Position numbers and translations under genes: made by a program. A model generated the notes under the pieces. That model ran no database searches, was not told where the DNA came from, and was given only the letters and a program-made list of their open reading frames with translations. A stretch of 41,448 nt of DNA from Accumulibacter sp. (lineage in GTDB: Bacteria; Pseudomonadota; Gammaproteobacteria; Burkholderiales; Rhodocyclaceae), in contig NZ_JAMTDX010000012.1 in NCBI RefSeq assembly GCF_023806625.1, positions 1 to 41,448 of the forward strand, written 5' to 3'. Every line of letters begins with the position of its first letter. Position 1 is the first letter of the stretch. Shown here in pieces: positions 25,678 through 35,235 of the stretch.

Positions 25678-28600
25678 ATGGGCAATTGGTTCAGCAGATG
25701 GTTTCGCCGCGCAAAGCCCGCGACGGAGGCCTTGGGCGAGCAGCCACCTGCAGCCGCGGCAGACCCACCACCCGCGCCGGGAAGCACATCCCGCGGCGAT
25801 CCGGCTGCTGCTGCCGGACCACCCGCCGCCGAACCACCCGCCCCTGCGTTGGCGGCATCACCCGTCGCCGGACCCCCCGCCCAGAGTCCCAGCGGCCGCC
25901 CCTGGCTCGCCCGGCCGATCTTCGTCAGCAGCACCTTCCGCGATCTGCAGGCCGAACGCGACTGGCTGCGCGAGCACGTCTTCCCGCGGCTCGAAGAAGA
26001 CTACCGGCAGCGGCAGGTGCACCTCGAGCCGATCGACCTGCGCGTCGGCGTCGACACCAGCAGCGCGGTCGACGAAGGCGCGCGCGAACTGCTCGTGCTC
26101 AAGGTCTGCCTCGACGAGATCCGGCACAGCCGGCCGTTCCTGATCGTCCTGCTCGGCGAGCGCTACGGCTGGATCCCCCCGGCCGAGCGGAGCGAAGCCG
26201 CCGCCCGCGAACAGGGCTTCGCCACCGAGGTGGCCGGCAAGAGCGTCACCGCGCTGGAGATCGAGTACGGCCTGTTCCGCGAAGACCCCGAACAGCGTCA
26301 GCGTTGCCTCTTCTTCCTGCGCCAGCCGCTCGACCTCGCCGCGATCCCCGAAGAGCGGCGGTCCGACTACAGCGACGCCGCTTCCCCCGACCCCGTCGTG
26401 CGTGCCGGTTGGCAGCGCCTGCAGGCGCTGCGGCAGCGCCTGCCCGACGATCCCGAGCTCGCCGGCCGGGTCTTCGCCTACCGCGCCAGCTGGGACGCCG
26501 AGCGGCAGAGCGTCGCCGGGCTCGAAGCCTTCGGCGAACTCGTCTACCGCGAACTCGGCAGGCTGCTCGACGAAGAGACCCGCGAACGCCAGGCCAGGGC
26601 CCCGGCCACCTGGCAGGAACAGGAACACCAGGAGCTGCTCGAATTCATCGAACACCGCAGCCGCCTCGTCGTCGGCCGCGAAACGCTGCTCGACGAACTG
26701 CAGGCCGTCCTCGACGATCCCGAAGGCCCCTGGGGGCTGTGTCTCACCGGCGCCCCCGGACTCGGCAAGAGCGCCGTCTTCGCCAGCCTCTGGCGCCGGC
26801 TGCAGGCGGCCCCGACGGCGCCGCTGGTGCTCGCCAACAGCGCCGGCGGCACGCCGCGCGGCCACGCCATCGACGCCATGCTGCGCCGCTTCGTCTTCGA
26901 GATCGACCGCGCCACCGGCCAGCACAGCGAGATCCCCGAAGGCATCTCCCCGACCGACCTCGAAAACCTCTATCACCGCGCGCTCCACCGCGCCGTCCAG
27001 TCCGGCCAGCGCGTCGTCGTCCTGCTCGACGCCCTCGACCAGCTCGAAGCCCCCGCACGCGGGCTCGGCTGGCTGCGTCCGGGCGCCTGGCCGAAGGGCG
27101 TCCGGCTGATCGCCACCGCCCAGCCCGCGGCAGGAGCGGAGAGTGCCACTCCGGCGGCCGTCCTGCAGGCGCGCCCCGGCGTGCGCGCGATCGCCCTCGC
27201 GCCGCTCTCCGTCGCCGACGCCCGCGTCCTCGGCCCACAGGTCTGGCAACGCAGCCACCGGCAACTGAACCCGCAGGTCCTCGAGACGCTGCTCGCCAAG
27301 ACCACCGCCCGCGGCGACGCCGCCTGCGGCCACCCGCTGTGGTTCACCCTCGCCCTCGAGCAGCTCAACCTGCTCGACGCCGACGACTTCGCCCGCGCCG
27401 AACGCCAGTACACCGGAACCGCCGAACAGCGGCTGCTCGCCCTGCTGCTCGACACCGCCCGGCAGCTGCCCGAAGAGCTCGGAGAACTCTACGGCACGCT
27501 GCTCGCGCACAGCGAGAAGGTGCACGGACGCGCGGCGAGCGCCGCCTTCGCGCTGGCCATCGCGCTCTCGCGCCAGGGCTGGCGCGAAGCCGATCTGCTC
27601 GACCTCGTCCCGCGGCTGATGCGCAGCCGCGCCGGCGCGAACGGCGCAGCCATTCCTGGCGAAGAGAGCGCTCCGGGCCGCTTCGACGAACTGGCGCTCG
27701 CCGGCCTGCGCCGCGCGTTTCGCGCGCACGTGATCCGCCGCGGCACGCTGCAGCAGGTCGACTTCTTCCATGCCCAGCTGCGCCCGGCGGTGCTCGCCCG
27801 CTATCTTCGCGACGAAGCCGCGCGCCGGGCGCTGCACCGGGAACTCAGCGACTACCTCGAGACGCTGCCCGACAGCGACCCGCTGCTGCCGGTCGAGCGC
27901 ATGCACCAGCTGATCGGCGAACACGACGCGCTGCGCGCCGCGCGCTATTACGCGACGCTCGAAGCCGACGCCGAGGCGACCGCTGCGCCCGCGCACCGCG
28001 GCGCGACCGGCACGCTCGTCGAGTGGCTGCTCGCCGGTGCTGCCGACCGCGACGCCCGGATCGCCTGGCTCGGCGGCTGGTTCGACGTGGGCGGGCTGAC
28101 CCCGGAAGAGATCCACCGCCTGGCGCAGAACTTCGTCTTTCCCCTCGACGACGCGCTCGGCCCGGTCGCCGCGCTGGCGATCCGCGCGCCGCTACTGGCG
28201 GCGCCGCGGGTCGCCCTCGAGCGCCTGGCGGCGATCGACCCGGGGAACGTCCTCTGGCAGCACACCCTGGCGGCGTCGCACAACAAGATCGGCGACCTGC
28301 TGACGGCGCAGGGGGATCTCGCCGGCGCCGGGCAGGCGTACACGGCGAGCCTAGCGATCCGAGAGCGCCTGGGGGCCATGGATCCGGGCAACGCCGGCTG
28401 GCAGCACGGCCTGGACGCCGTCTGGCAGCGCGACCTGTCGGTGTCGCACGAGAGGATCGGCGACCTGCTGACGGCGCAGGGCGATCTCGCCGGCGCCGGG
28501 CAGGCGTACGCGGCGAGCCTGGCGATCCGCGAGCTCCTGGCGGCGATCGATCCGGGCAACGCCGACTGGCAGCGCGACCTGTCGCTGTCGCACAGCAGGA

Positions 28601-31600
28601 TCGGCGACCTGCTGAAGGAGCGGGGCGATCTCGCCGGCGCCGGGCAGGCGTATGCGGCGAGCCTCGCGATCTTCGAGCGCCTGGCGGCGATCGATCCGGG
28701 CAACGCCGACTGGCAGCGCGACCTGTCGGTGTCGCACGAGAGGATCGGCGACCTGCGGATGGTGCGGGGGGATCTCGCCGGCGCCCAAGCGGCCTACCGG
28801 GCGAGCCTGGCGATCATCGAGTGCCTGGTGCGGCTTGACCCGGCAAACGCCGACTGGCAACGCGACCTGTGCGTGTCGATCCTCAAGCTGGCGGACGTTG
28901 AGGACCCATGGGCCCGCATCGGCAGTGGCAATCAGCTGGAAGAGGCAAGCCTGGCGATCATCGAGCGCCTTGCGGCGGCCGACCCGGGTAACGCCAGCTG
29001 GCAACGCGACTTGGCGGTGGCGCACCAGAAGATGGGCGACCTGCGAATGGCGCTGGGCGATCTTTCCGGCGCCGCGCAGGCGTACGAGGCGGGACTGGCG
29101 ATCATCGAGTGCCTGGCGGCGTCCGACCCGGGCAACGCCGAGTGGCAGCGCGACCTGTCGGTGTCGCACGAGAGGATCGGCGACCTGCGGATGGCGCAGG
29201 GCGAACTAGCCGATGCCGGGCAGGCGTACGAGGCGGGACTGGCGATCATCGAGTGCCTGGCGGCGTCCGACCCGGGCAACGCCGAGTGGCAGCGCGACCT
29301 GTCGGTGTCGCACGAGAGGATCGGCGACCTGCGGATGGCGCAGGGCGAACTAGCCGATGCCGGGCAGGCGTACGAGGCGAGCCTAGCGATCCGCGAGCGG
29401 CTGGCTGCGGCCTCCCCGGAGAACACCTGCTGGCAGCGCGACCTGTTGGTGTCGCACCTCAAGATCGGAGACCTTCGGATGGCGCAGGGCGATCTCGCCG
29501 GCGCCGGGCAGGCGTACCGGGCGAGCCAGAACGTTGGGTGCTGGATCCAGGACCAAACGCAAAGCGGCAAGGACTCGGCTGGCCTGGGAATCAAGAGGCT
29601 CAGCGACCGAGAGATGTTGCGGGACAGGGTCGACGACCTGCGGAAGGCGCAGAGCGATCTCGCCGGCGCTGGGCGGGCGTACGAGACAAGCCCAGCGATC
29701 ATCGAGCATCGCATCGCGGGTGTCCGCCGCAAGCGCGAGTACCGCTGGCCGACCGGCCGGTCGATATCGCACAGCGAGGTCGGCAAGCTGTGGCGAGGCC
29801 AGGGGGATCGTCCCGGCGGCGGCGCCGCGTACCGGGGGAGACTCGCGATCCTCGGTGGGGAGACAGGCGATCTTCTGCTGGCGCAGGGGGATCGTGCCGG
29901 CGCCAGCGCGGCGTACCGGGCAAGCCTGCAGATCTCCGAGCACCTCACCGCGTCCTACCCGGGCAACGCCGAGTGGCAGCACGACTTGGTGGCGTCGCAA
30001 CAGAAGATCGGCGACCTGCTACTGGCGCAGGGGGATCGTGCCGGCGCCGGCCCCGCGTACCGCATGAGCCTCGCGATAGCCGAGCGCCTAGCGGCGTCCG
30101 ACCCCGGCAACCCTCTCGGGCAGCACGACTTGGCGGTGTCGCACGCGAGCATGGGCTTGCTGCTGCTGGGGGAGAACAATCTCACCGGTGCCGGGCAGGC
30201 GTACGAGGCGAGCCTAGCAATCTTCGAGCGCTTGGCGGCGATCGATCCGGGCAACGCCCTCGGGCAGCGCGACTTGGCGGTGGCGCACGCGAGCATGGGC
30301 GACCTGCGCATGAAGCTGGGCGATTTTTCCGGCGCCGGGCAGGCGTACGCGGCAAGCCTCGCGATCCGCGAGCGCCTGGCGGCGGCCGACCCGGCCAACG
30401 CTGGCTGGCAGCACGACCTGTCGGTGTCGCACAACAAAATCGGCGACCTGCGGCAGGCGCAGGGCGATCTCGCCGGAGCCGGGCAGGCGTACGTGGCGAG
30501 CCTGGCGATCGTCGGCACTGAGAAAGGCGACCTGCTGCTGGGGCAGAGGGATAGTGCGGGCGCTGGCACGACGTACGACGCGAGCCTGGAGGTCATCAAG
30601 CGCCTGGCGGCAGTCGAGCCGGGTAACGCGCTGTGGCAGCGAAATCTATCAGTGCTGCACGAGAGGATCGGCGACCTGCGGACGGTGCTGGGCGATCTCG
30701 CAGGCGCCGGGCAGGCATACGAGGCGAGCTTCGCGATCGCCAAGCGCCTGGCGGCGGCCGACCCGGCCAACGTGCTCTTTCAGCGCGACCTGTCGGTGTC
30801 GCACGAGAGGATTGGCGACCTGCGGAAGGCGCAGGGGGATCTCGCTGGCGCCGGGCAGGCGTACGAGGCAAGCCTCGCGATCGCCGAGCGCCTGGCGGCT
30901 TCCGACCCGACCAACGCCGATTGGCAGCGCGACCTTTCGGTGTCGCACGACAAGATAGGCGACCTGCAGACCGCCCTGGGCGATCTCGCCGGCGCCGCGG
31001 AGGCGTACGAGGAGAGCCTGGCGATCCGCGAGCGCCTGGTGCCGGCCGACCCGGCCAACGTGCTCTGGCAGCGGGACCTGGCGGCCTCGCTCATTAGGGT
31101 CGGTGACCTGCGTAGGGCGCTAGGCGACCTCGCCAGCGCCGGTCAGGCGTACCAGGCAAGCCAGGCGCTGATCCAGCGCCTGGCGGCGGCCGACCCGGGC
31201 AACGCCGACCGGCAACGTGACTTGGCCGCGTCGCACCAGAGGATCGGCGTGCTGCGGATGGCGCTGAACGATCCCGCCGGCGCCGGGCAGGCGTACGAGG
31301 AGAGCCTCGCGATCATCGAGCGCCTGGCTGCGGCCGACCCAACCAACGCCAACTGGCAGCGCAACCTGTCGCTGTCGCACGAGAAGATCGGCGACCTTAG
31401 GATGGCGAAGGGCGATCTCGCCGGCGCCAGCAGGGCATACGCGGCGAGCCTCGCGATAATCGAGCGCCTGGCGAGGCTCGACCCGGCCAACACCGACTGG
31501 CAGCGCGACCTGTCGGTGTCGCACACCAGGATCGGCGACCTGCGGTTGGCGCAGGGCGACCTCCCCGGCACTTGGCAGGCGTACGAGGTGAGCCTTCAAA

Positions 31601-33876
31601 TAATCAAGCACTTGGCGAGGCTAGACCCGGCCAACGCCCACTGGCAGCGCGACAAGTCGCTGTTGCACAACAGGATCGGCAACCTGCGGAGGACGCAGGG
31701 CGATCTCGCCGGCGCCGGGCAAACGTACGGGGCGAGCCTGGCGATCGCCGAGCGCCTGCCGGCGGTCGACGCGGCCAACGCGCTCTGGCAGCGCGAGGTG
31801 TCGGCTTCGCACCAATGGAGCGGCGACCTGCTGAAGGCGCAGGGCGAGTTCGCCGGCGCCGGGCAGGCGTACGAGGCGAGCCTGGCGATCGCCGAACGCC
31901 TGGCGGCAGCCGACCCGGGCAGCGCGCTCTGGCAGCGTGACCTGGCGGTGTCGCACGAGAAGATCGGCGACCTGCGCATGGCGCAGGGCGAGTTCGCCGG
32001 CGCCGGGCAGGCGTACGAGGCGAGCCTGGCGATCGCCGAACGCCTGGCGGCAGCCGACCCGGGCAGCGCGCTCTGGCAGCGTGACCTGGCGGTGTCGCAC
32101 GAGAAGATCGGCGACCTGCGCATGGCGCAGGGCGAGTTCGCCGGCGCCGGGCAGGCGTACGAGGCGAGCCTGGCGATCGCCGAACGCCTGGCGGCGATCG
32201 ATCCGGCCAACACCCTCTGGCTGGAATTCAGGAGCGTGAGCGATCCGGTCAGCTTCTGGCAGCAATGCGCGGCGGCGTCGCACCAGAAGATCGGCGACCT
32301 GCTGACGGCGCAGGGCGAGCTTGCCGGCGCCGGGCAGGCGTACGAGGCGAGCCTGGCGATCCGCGAGCGCCTGGCGGCGATCGATCCGCACAACGCCGAC
32401 TGGCAGCGCGACCTGTCGGTGTCGCACCAGAGGATCAGCGACCTGCTGCAGGCGCAGGGGGATCTGGCCGGCGCCAGCGCGGCGTACCGGGCGAGCCTCA
32501 CGATCGCCGAGCGCCTGGCGGCGGCCGACCCGGGGAACGCCGAGTGGCAGCGCGACCTGTCGGTGTCGCACAACAAGATCGGCGACCTGCTGACGGCGCA
32601 GGGGGATCTGGCCGGCGCCGGCGCGGCGTACCGGGCGAGCCTCGCGATCTTCGAGCGCCTGGCGGCGTCCGACCCGGGCCACGCCGGCTGGCAGCGCGAC
32701 CTGGCGGCGTCGCACAACCAGGTCGGCGACCTGCTGACGGCGCAGGGGGATCTGGCCGGCGCCGGCGCGGCGTACCGGGCGAGCCTCGCGATCTTCGAGC
32801 GCCTGGCGGCGATTGATCCGGGCCACGCCGGCTGGCAGCGCGACCTGATGGTCAGCTACGCCCAACTCGCGCAACTGGCCGAGGCAAGCGATCCGCGGGC
32901 CGCTTTGGTCTGGTGGCACAAGGCCTTCGAGCAGCTCGACGGGATGAAGCGGCGAGGGATCATGGCCCCTTCGGACCAGCCGGCGCTCGAGTTCCTCAGG
33001 CAGAAAGTGGCCACCGCCACGTTTCAGCCGCCAACTGGATCTGGCGTGGAAGCTACAGACACCGACGACGTCGACCCAGTTGCTGAGGCCGATGTCTATT
33101 TGGCTTACGGGCGAGACGCCCAGGCCGAGGAGATCCTGCTCGAAGCCAAGCGGAAGCACCCCGGACGCCACGCCATCCATCTCAAGCTGCTGGAGATCTA
33201 CCTCGCGCACAGGGATGCGAAGCCCTTCCTGACCCTGGCGCAGGAGCTCTTCACGGCCACCGGAGGCGTCGGCGCGGATTGGGAGAAGGCTGCCAGCATG
33301 GGTCGCCAGCTGGATCCGGACAATCCTCTGTTCAGCGAGTCGGCTAGGTCGGCGGCCAACCGGAGCAGCATCGACACCAATGACGTCGACCCAGTTGCTG
33401 AGGCCGATGTCTATTTGCATTACGGGCGAGACGCCCAGGCCGAGGAGATCCTGCTCGAAGCCAAGCGGAAGCACCCCGGACGCCACGCCATCCATCTCAA
33501 GCTGCTGGAGATCTACCTCGCGCACAGGGATGCGAAGCCCTTCCTGACCCTGGCGCAGGAGCTCTTCACGGCCACCGGAGGCGTCGGCGCGGATTGGGAG
33601 AAGGCGGCCAGCATGGGTCGCCAGCTGGATTCGGGGGATCCCCTGTTCCTGGATCCGGAGAATCCCCTGTTCGACCCGCAACGGGTTTTCGCCAGGACTG
33701 CTGCCGGCGAGGAGGAATTGCTGCACAGGACGCGCACAGTCCCGAGAGCCCTGCGCATGGTGCTGATCCTCGTCGATGGCCGGGCCACGGTTGCCGAATT
33801 GTGCGAGACGACCGGCAATGGACCGCTGACCCGAAGCGCACTGAGCGAACTGGAGAGTGACGGATTCATCGAGTGA
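25678..33876 (+). CDS. Giant DUF4062-STAND NTPase-TPR protein with FimV-type tail
   Basis: A 2732-residue protein; the ATG at 25678 is preferred over an earlier in-frame one because GAGGGGAGGG precedes it. Residues 12-78 are a Pro/Ala linker. DUF4062 runs from about 80 (PIFVSSTFRDLQAERDWLRE...GERYGWIPP); this domain begins several STAND proteins such as NPHP3 and TEP1. A NACHT-like NTPase follows, with Walker A GAPGLGKS (358-365), Walker B VVVLLDALDQ (about 446-455) and a helical region to about 840. Then come about 33 units of a 48-residue TPR-type repeat with consensus DPGNAxWQRDLSVSHxxIGDL, to about residue 2415; a few units are degenerate or truncated. Two near-identical FimV C-terminal modules follow (from about 2464 and 2569), then a winged-helix-like end. 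STAND proteins bind a trigger through their repeats and oligomerise to fire the N-terminal domain. A defence or cell-death role is likely but unproven. Confidence 0.85.
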   Translation: MGNWFSRWFRRAKPATEALGEQPPAAAADPPPAPGSTSRGDPAAAAGPPAAEPPAPALAASPVAGPPAQSPSGRPWLARPIFVSSTFRDLQAERDWLREHVFPRLEEDYRQRQVHLEPIDLRVGVDTSSAVDEGARELLVLKVCLDEIRHSRPFLIVLLGERYGWIPPAERSEAAAREQGFATEVAGKSVTALEIEYGLFREDPEQRQRCLFFLRQPLDLAAIPEERRSDYSDAASPDPVVRAGWQRLQALRQRLPDDPELAGRVFAYRASWDAERQSVAGLEAFGELVYRELGRLLDEETRERQARAPATWQEQEHQELLEFIEHRSRLVVGRETLLDELQAVLDDPEGPWGLCLTGAPGLGKSAVFASLWRRLQAAPTAPLVLANSAGGTPRGHAIDAMLRRFVFEIDRATGQHSEIPEGISPTDLENLYHRALHRAVQSGQRVVVLLDALDQLEAPARGLGWLRPGAWPKGVRLIATAQPAAGAESATPAAVLQARPGVRAIALAPLSVADARVLGPQVWQRSHRQLNPQVLETLLAKTTARGDAACGHPLWFTLALEQLNLLDADDFARAERQYTGTAEQRLLALLLDTARQLPEELGELYGTLLAHSEKVHGRAASAAFALAIALSRQGWREADLLDLVPRLMRSRAGANGAAIPGEESAPGRFDELALAGLRRAFRAHVIRRGTLQQVDFFHAQLRPAVLARYLRDEAARRALHRELSDYLETLPDSDPLLPVERMHQLIGEHDALRAARYYATLEADAEATAAPAHRGATGTLVEWLLAGAADRDARIAWLGGWFDVGGLTPEEIHRLAQNFVFPLDDALGPVAALAIRAPLLAAPRVALERLAAIDPGNVLWQHTLAASHNKIGDLLTAQGDLAGAGQAYTASLAIRERLGAMDPGNAGWQHGLDAVWQRDLSVSHERIGDLLTAQGDLAGAGQAYAASLAIRELLAAIDPGNADWQRDLSLSHSRIGDLLKERGDLAGAGQAYAASLAIFERLAAIDPGNADWQRDLSVSHERIGDLRMVRGDLAGAQAAYRASLAIIECLVRLDPANADWQRDLCVSILKLADVEDPWARIGSGNQLEEASLAIIERLAAADPGNASWQRDLAVAHQKMGDLRMALGDLSGAAQAYEAGLAIIECLAASDPGNAEWQRDLSVSHERIGDLRMAQGELADAGQAYEAGLAIIECLAASDPGNAEWQRDLSVSHERIGDLRMAQGELADAGQAYEASLAIRERLAAASPENTCWQRDLLVSHLKIGDLRMAQGDLAGAGQAYRASQNVGCWIQDQTQSGKDSAGLGIKRLSDREMLRDRVDDLRKAQSDLAGAGRAYETSPAIIEHRIAGVRRKREYRWPTGRSISHSEVGKLWRGQGDRPGGGAAYRGRLAILGGETGDLLLAQGDRAGASAAYRASLQISEHLTASYPGNAEWQHDLVASQQKIGDLLLAQGDRAGAGPAYRMSLAIAERLAASDPGNPLGQHDLAVSHASMGLLLLGENNLTGAGQAYEASLAIFERLAAIDPGNALGQRDLAVAHASMGDLRMKLGDFSGAGQAYAASLAIRERLAAADPANAGWQHDLSVSHNKIGDLRQAQGDLAGAGQAYVASLAIVGTEKGDLLLGQRDSAGAGTTYDASLEVIKRLAAVEPGNALWQRNLSVLHERIGDLRTVLGDLAGAGQAYEASFAIAKRLAAADPANVLFQRDLSVSHERIGDLRKAQGDLAGAGQAYEASLAIAERLAASDPTNADWQRDLSVSHDKIGDLQTALGDLAGAAEAYEESLAIRERLVPADPANVLWQRDLAASLIRVGDLRRALGDLASAGQAYQASQALIQRLAAADPGNADRQRDLAASHQRIGVLRMALNDPAGAGQAYEESLAIIERLAAADPTNANWQRNLSLSHEKIGDLRMAKGDLAGASRAYAASLAIIERLARLDPANTDWQRDLSVSHTRIGDLRLAQGDLPGTWQAYEVSLQIIKHLARLDPANAHWQRDKSLLHNRIGNLRRTQGDLAGAGQTYGASLAIAERLPAVDAANALWQREVSASHQWSGDLLKAQGEFAGAGQAYEASLAIAERLAAADPGSALWQRDLAVSHEKIGDLRMAQGEFAGAGQAYEASLAIAERLAAADPGSALWQRDLAVSHEKIGDLRMAQGEFAGAGQAYEASLAIAERLAAIDPANTLWLEFRSVSDPVSFWQQCAAASHQKIGDLLTAQGELAGAGQAYEASLAIRERLAAIDPHNADWQRDLSVSHQRISDLLQAQGDLAGASAAYRASLTIAERLAAADPGNAEWQRDLSVSHNKIGDLLTAQGDLAGAGAAYRASLAIFERLAASDPGHAGWQRDLAASHNQVGDLLTAQGDLAGAGAAYRASLAIFERLAAIDPGHAGWQRDLMVSYAQLAQLAEASDPRAALVWWHKAFEQLDGMKRRGIMAPSDQPALEFLRQKVATATFQPPTGSGVEATDTDDVDPVAEADVYLAYGRDAQAEEILLEAKRKHPGRHAIHLKLLEIYLAHRDAKPFLTLAQELFTATGGVGADWEKAASMGRQLDPDNPLFSESARSAANRSSIDTNDVDPVAEADVYLHYGRDAQAEEILLEAKRKHPGRHAIHLKLLEIYLAHRDAKPFLTLAQELFTATGGVGADWEKAASMGRQLDSGDPLFLDPENPLFDPQRVFARTAAGEEELLHRTRTVPRALRMVLILVDGRATVAELCETTGNGPLTRSALSELESDGFIE
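28210..32870 (+). repeat. Coding array of about 33 TPR units, 144-bp period
   Basis: The repeats lie inside the giant DUF4062 gene and keep its frame. Most units are 144 bp; some carry insertions of 6-12 codons or are cut short. Identical neighbours occur: 29077-29220 equals 29221-29364, and 31846-31989 equals 31990-32133 and runs on into the next unit. Such identity amid otherwise diverged units indicates recent slippage or unequal crossing-over. Confidence 0.9.
33067..33630 (+). repeat. Two 249-bp near-identical direct repeats (FimV C-terminal modules)
   Basis: Bases 33067-33315 and 33382-33630 are almost identical and lie 315 bases apart in frame. Each encodes the module DVDPVAEADVYLxYGRDAQA...MGRQLD known from the C-terminus of FimV, where it binds partner proteins in polar and type IV pilus regulation. 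The only clear change is LAYG against LHYG plus a few single bases, so the duplication is recent. Confidence 0.85.
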
Positions 33877-34062
33877 AAACGGGGTCAGAGCAACTTTTCC
33901 ACTGATCTGCGAACACCTGATCGCCGGACGGCAGCGAATGGCAGCGAAGACCCGCGGTGGAGAGAACAGGCAATCTGTCCGGGCGTGATTTCCACGCAGC
34001 AAAACAACCGATCGCGGCGCCAGAAATTACTTGACCACGACAGGCAAACTACGTCAAGGATG
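33877..34062. other. Short non-coding junction after the giant gene
   Basis: No gene is visible. The stop of the giant gene is followed at once by AAAACGGGGTCAGAGCAACT, a motif I associate with mobile or REP-like sequences in proteobacteria. This is from memory and weak. It may mark the left edge of the island between the two DUF4062 genes. Confidence 0.25.
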
Positions 34063-34599
34063 ATCGGATGCCGGAATTCAGCGGTACAGCGTTGCCACCG
34101 GCACACCAAGGTTCTTGGCCAACTTCACGGGGCGGTACCCCGTCGGCAAGCAGTTTCCTTGCTGACTCGGTCTTGCTGTCGCTCATCCACCGCTTGCGCC
34201 CGCCCTTGCGGGCCGTTTCAAGTCCCGCACGGGTGCGCTCTACCGTCAGTTCGCGCTCCATTTCGGCCAGGCTGGCCATGACATCGAAAAAGACCGGCCT
34301 GACGGCGTGCCGGTATCGATCGCTTCGCTGAGGCTCATGACCTCGACGCCTTGCCCGTGCAATTCGCCGACCAGATCGATCAGGTTCCTGACACCAGGGG
34401 CAAGTCGATCCAGCTTCCAGACGACGAGCGTGTCACCCTCTCGCAGCATTTCCTGCGCCCTGGCAAGCCCTGGGCGCTCGGCCCCACTACCGCTGATCTG
34501 GTCGTCGAACACCCTCCTGCAACCCGCTTTGGTCAAGGCTTCGATCTGGAGGTCAAGGTTCTGATCCTGCGTCGAGACGCGGGCGTAGCCGATCAACAT
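34063..34599 (-). pseudogene. Broken serine recombinase (resolvase/invertase family)
   Basis: The N-terminus is a clear resolvase: LIGYARVSTQDQN with the catalytic Ser in ARVST, then VVWKLDRL and EAIDTGTPSGR. After this a base is missing near 34292-34294 and the frame changes; the next frame continues with FFDVMASLAEMERELTVERT and ARKGGRKRW. An extra base near 34120 breaks it again (PPREV, then KNLGVPVATLYR in the other frame), and the Trp codon expected after LYR is a TGA (34078-34080). Also, the Arg of the usual LDRLGR motif is lost (LDRLAPG). It would have catalysed site-specific DNA exchange, and it shows that the region between the DUF4062 genes was once mobile. It lies six bases after the DUF5615 gene. 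Confidence 0.8.
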
Positions 34600-34605
34600 G
34601 GCAGC

Positions 34606-34980
34606 TCAGCCCCTCGACCGCAATGGCAGCACGCGCAAGCGGGTGCGTGTCGGATCAATGGTGAGTAAGGCACCCTCTTCCAACTCGTACGCCATCTGTT
34701 GCAGAGCAGCGATCACTTGCTTGCCAATTTCATCCGGGCTGACATCCTCGGCCCGGATCTGCACGACGCTGGGCTTTTCGCCCTGACCGGCAGCAAGGAT
34801 TGCGCTGAAGTCCAGATCGTGGGTGAGTACGACATAGTTGTTCGCTCTGGCGTAAGCCATGATCTCCGAGTCCGGAGCGTTCTTCGCGCCGAGGGTCGAC
34901 CAGTGAGCCGCCTCAATGCCGACGCCAGCCAAAAAGCCCACCCAGCGCGGCGACAGGTTCATGTCGACGATCAGCTTCAT
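34606..34980 (-). CDS. DUF5615 PIN-like toxin
   Basis: A 124-residue protein whose ATG overlaps the stop of the DUF433 gene (ATGA). The sequence fits the DUF5615 (Mut7-C/PIN-like) family: an opening MKLIVDMNLSPRW with the acidic residue of the first strand, then SEIMAYARANNYVVLTHDLDFSAIL with the second acidic cluster. These residues match the metal site of PIN-type nucleases. DUF5615 proteins are usually encoded after a DUF433 antitoxin, as here, and are taken to be RNases. The gene looks intact. Confidence 0.8.
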   Translation of the reverse strand: MKLIVDMNLSPRWVGFLAGVGIEAAHWSTLGAKNAPDSEIMAYARANNYVVLTHDLDFSAILAAGQGEKPSVVQIRAEDVSPDEIGKQVIAALQQMAYELEEGALLTIDPTRTRLRVLPLRSRG

Positions 34981-35207
34981 GCATTGACCAGAATGACCTC
35001 GCGTTCTTCAGATCGCCACGCGGCATAGCGTAGCGCCTGCATGATGTCCTCGCGTTCAAGATAGGGGTAGTCGGCGAGCACTTCATCGACGCTGTGCCCC
35101 GCACCGATCTGACCGACGATCATGCCAACTGTGACGCGCATGCCGCGAATGCAGGCCTTGCCGCCCATCACGTCGGGCTGCTGGGTAATGCGATTCAGTG
35201 GTCCCAT
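34977..35207 (-). CDS. DUF433 antitoxin
   Basis: A 76-residue protein starting at 35207, chosen because AAGGAG lies seven bases upstream; an ATG 30 bases earlier has no site. The sequence is typical DUF433: ITQQPDVMGGKACIRGMRVTV, then a helix-turn-helix-like segment (AGHSVDEVLADYPYLEREDI) and a basic C-terminus. DUF433 proteins bind DNA and pair with DUF5615 toxins. The two genes overlap by four bases, so the pair is translated together and probably autoregulated. Confidence 0.8.
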   Translation of the reverse strand: MGPLNRITQQPDVMGGKACIRGMRVTVGMIVGQIGAGHSVDEVLADYPYLEREDIMQALRYAAWRSEEREVILVNA

Positions 35208-35235
35208 GCTCTGCTCCTTCGCGAAACTTCTGGTC

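Noticed and set aside
31621-34002. Minus-strand ORF of 793 codons opposite the TPR array and FimV modules
   Set aside because: It merely mirrors the 144-bp repeats; the plus frame gives TPR and FimV modules.
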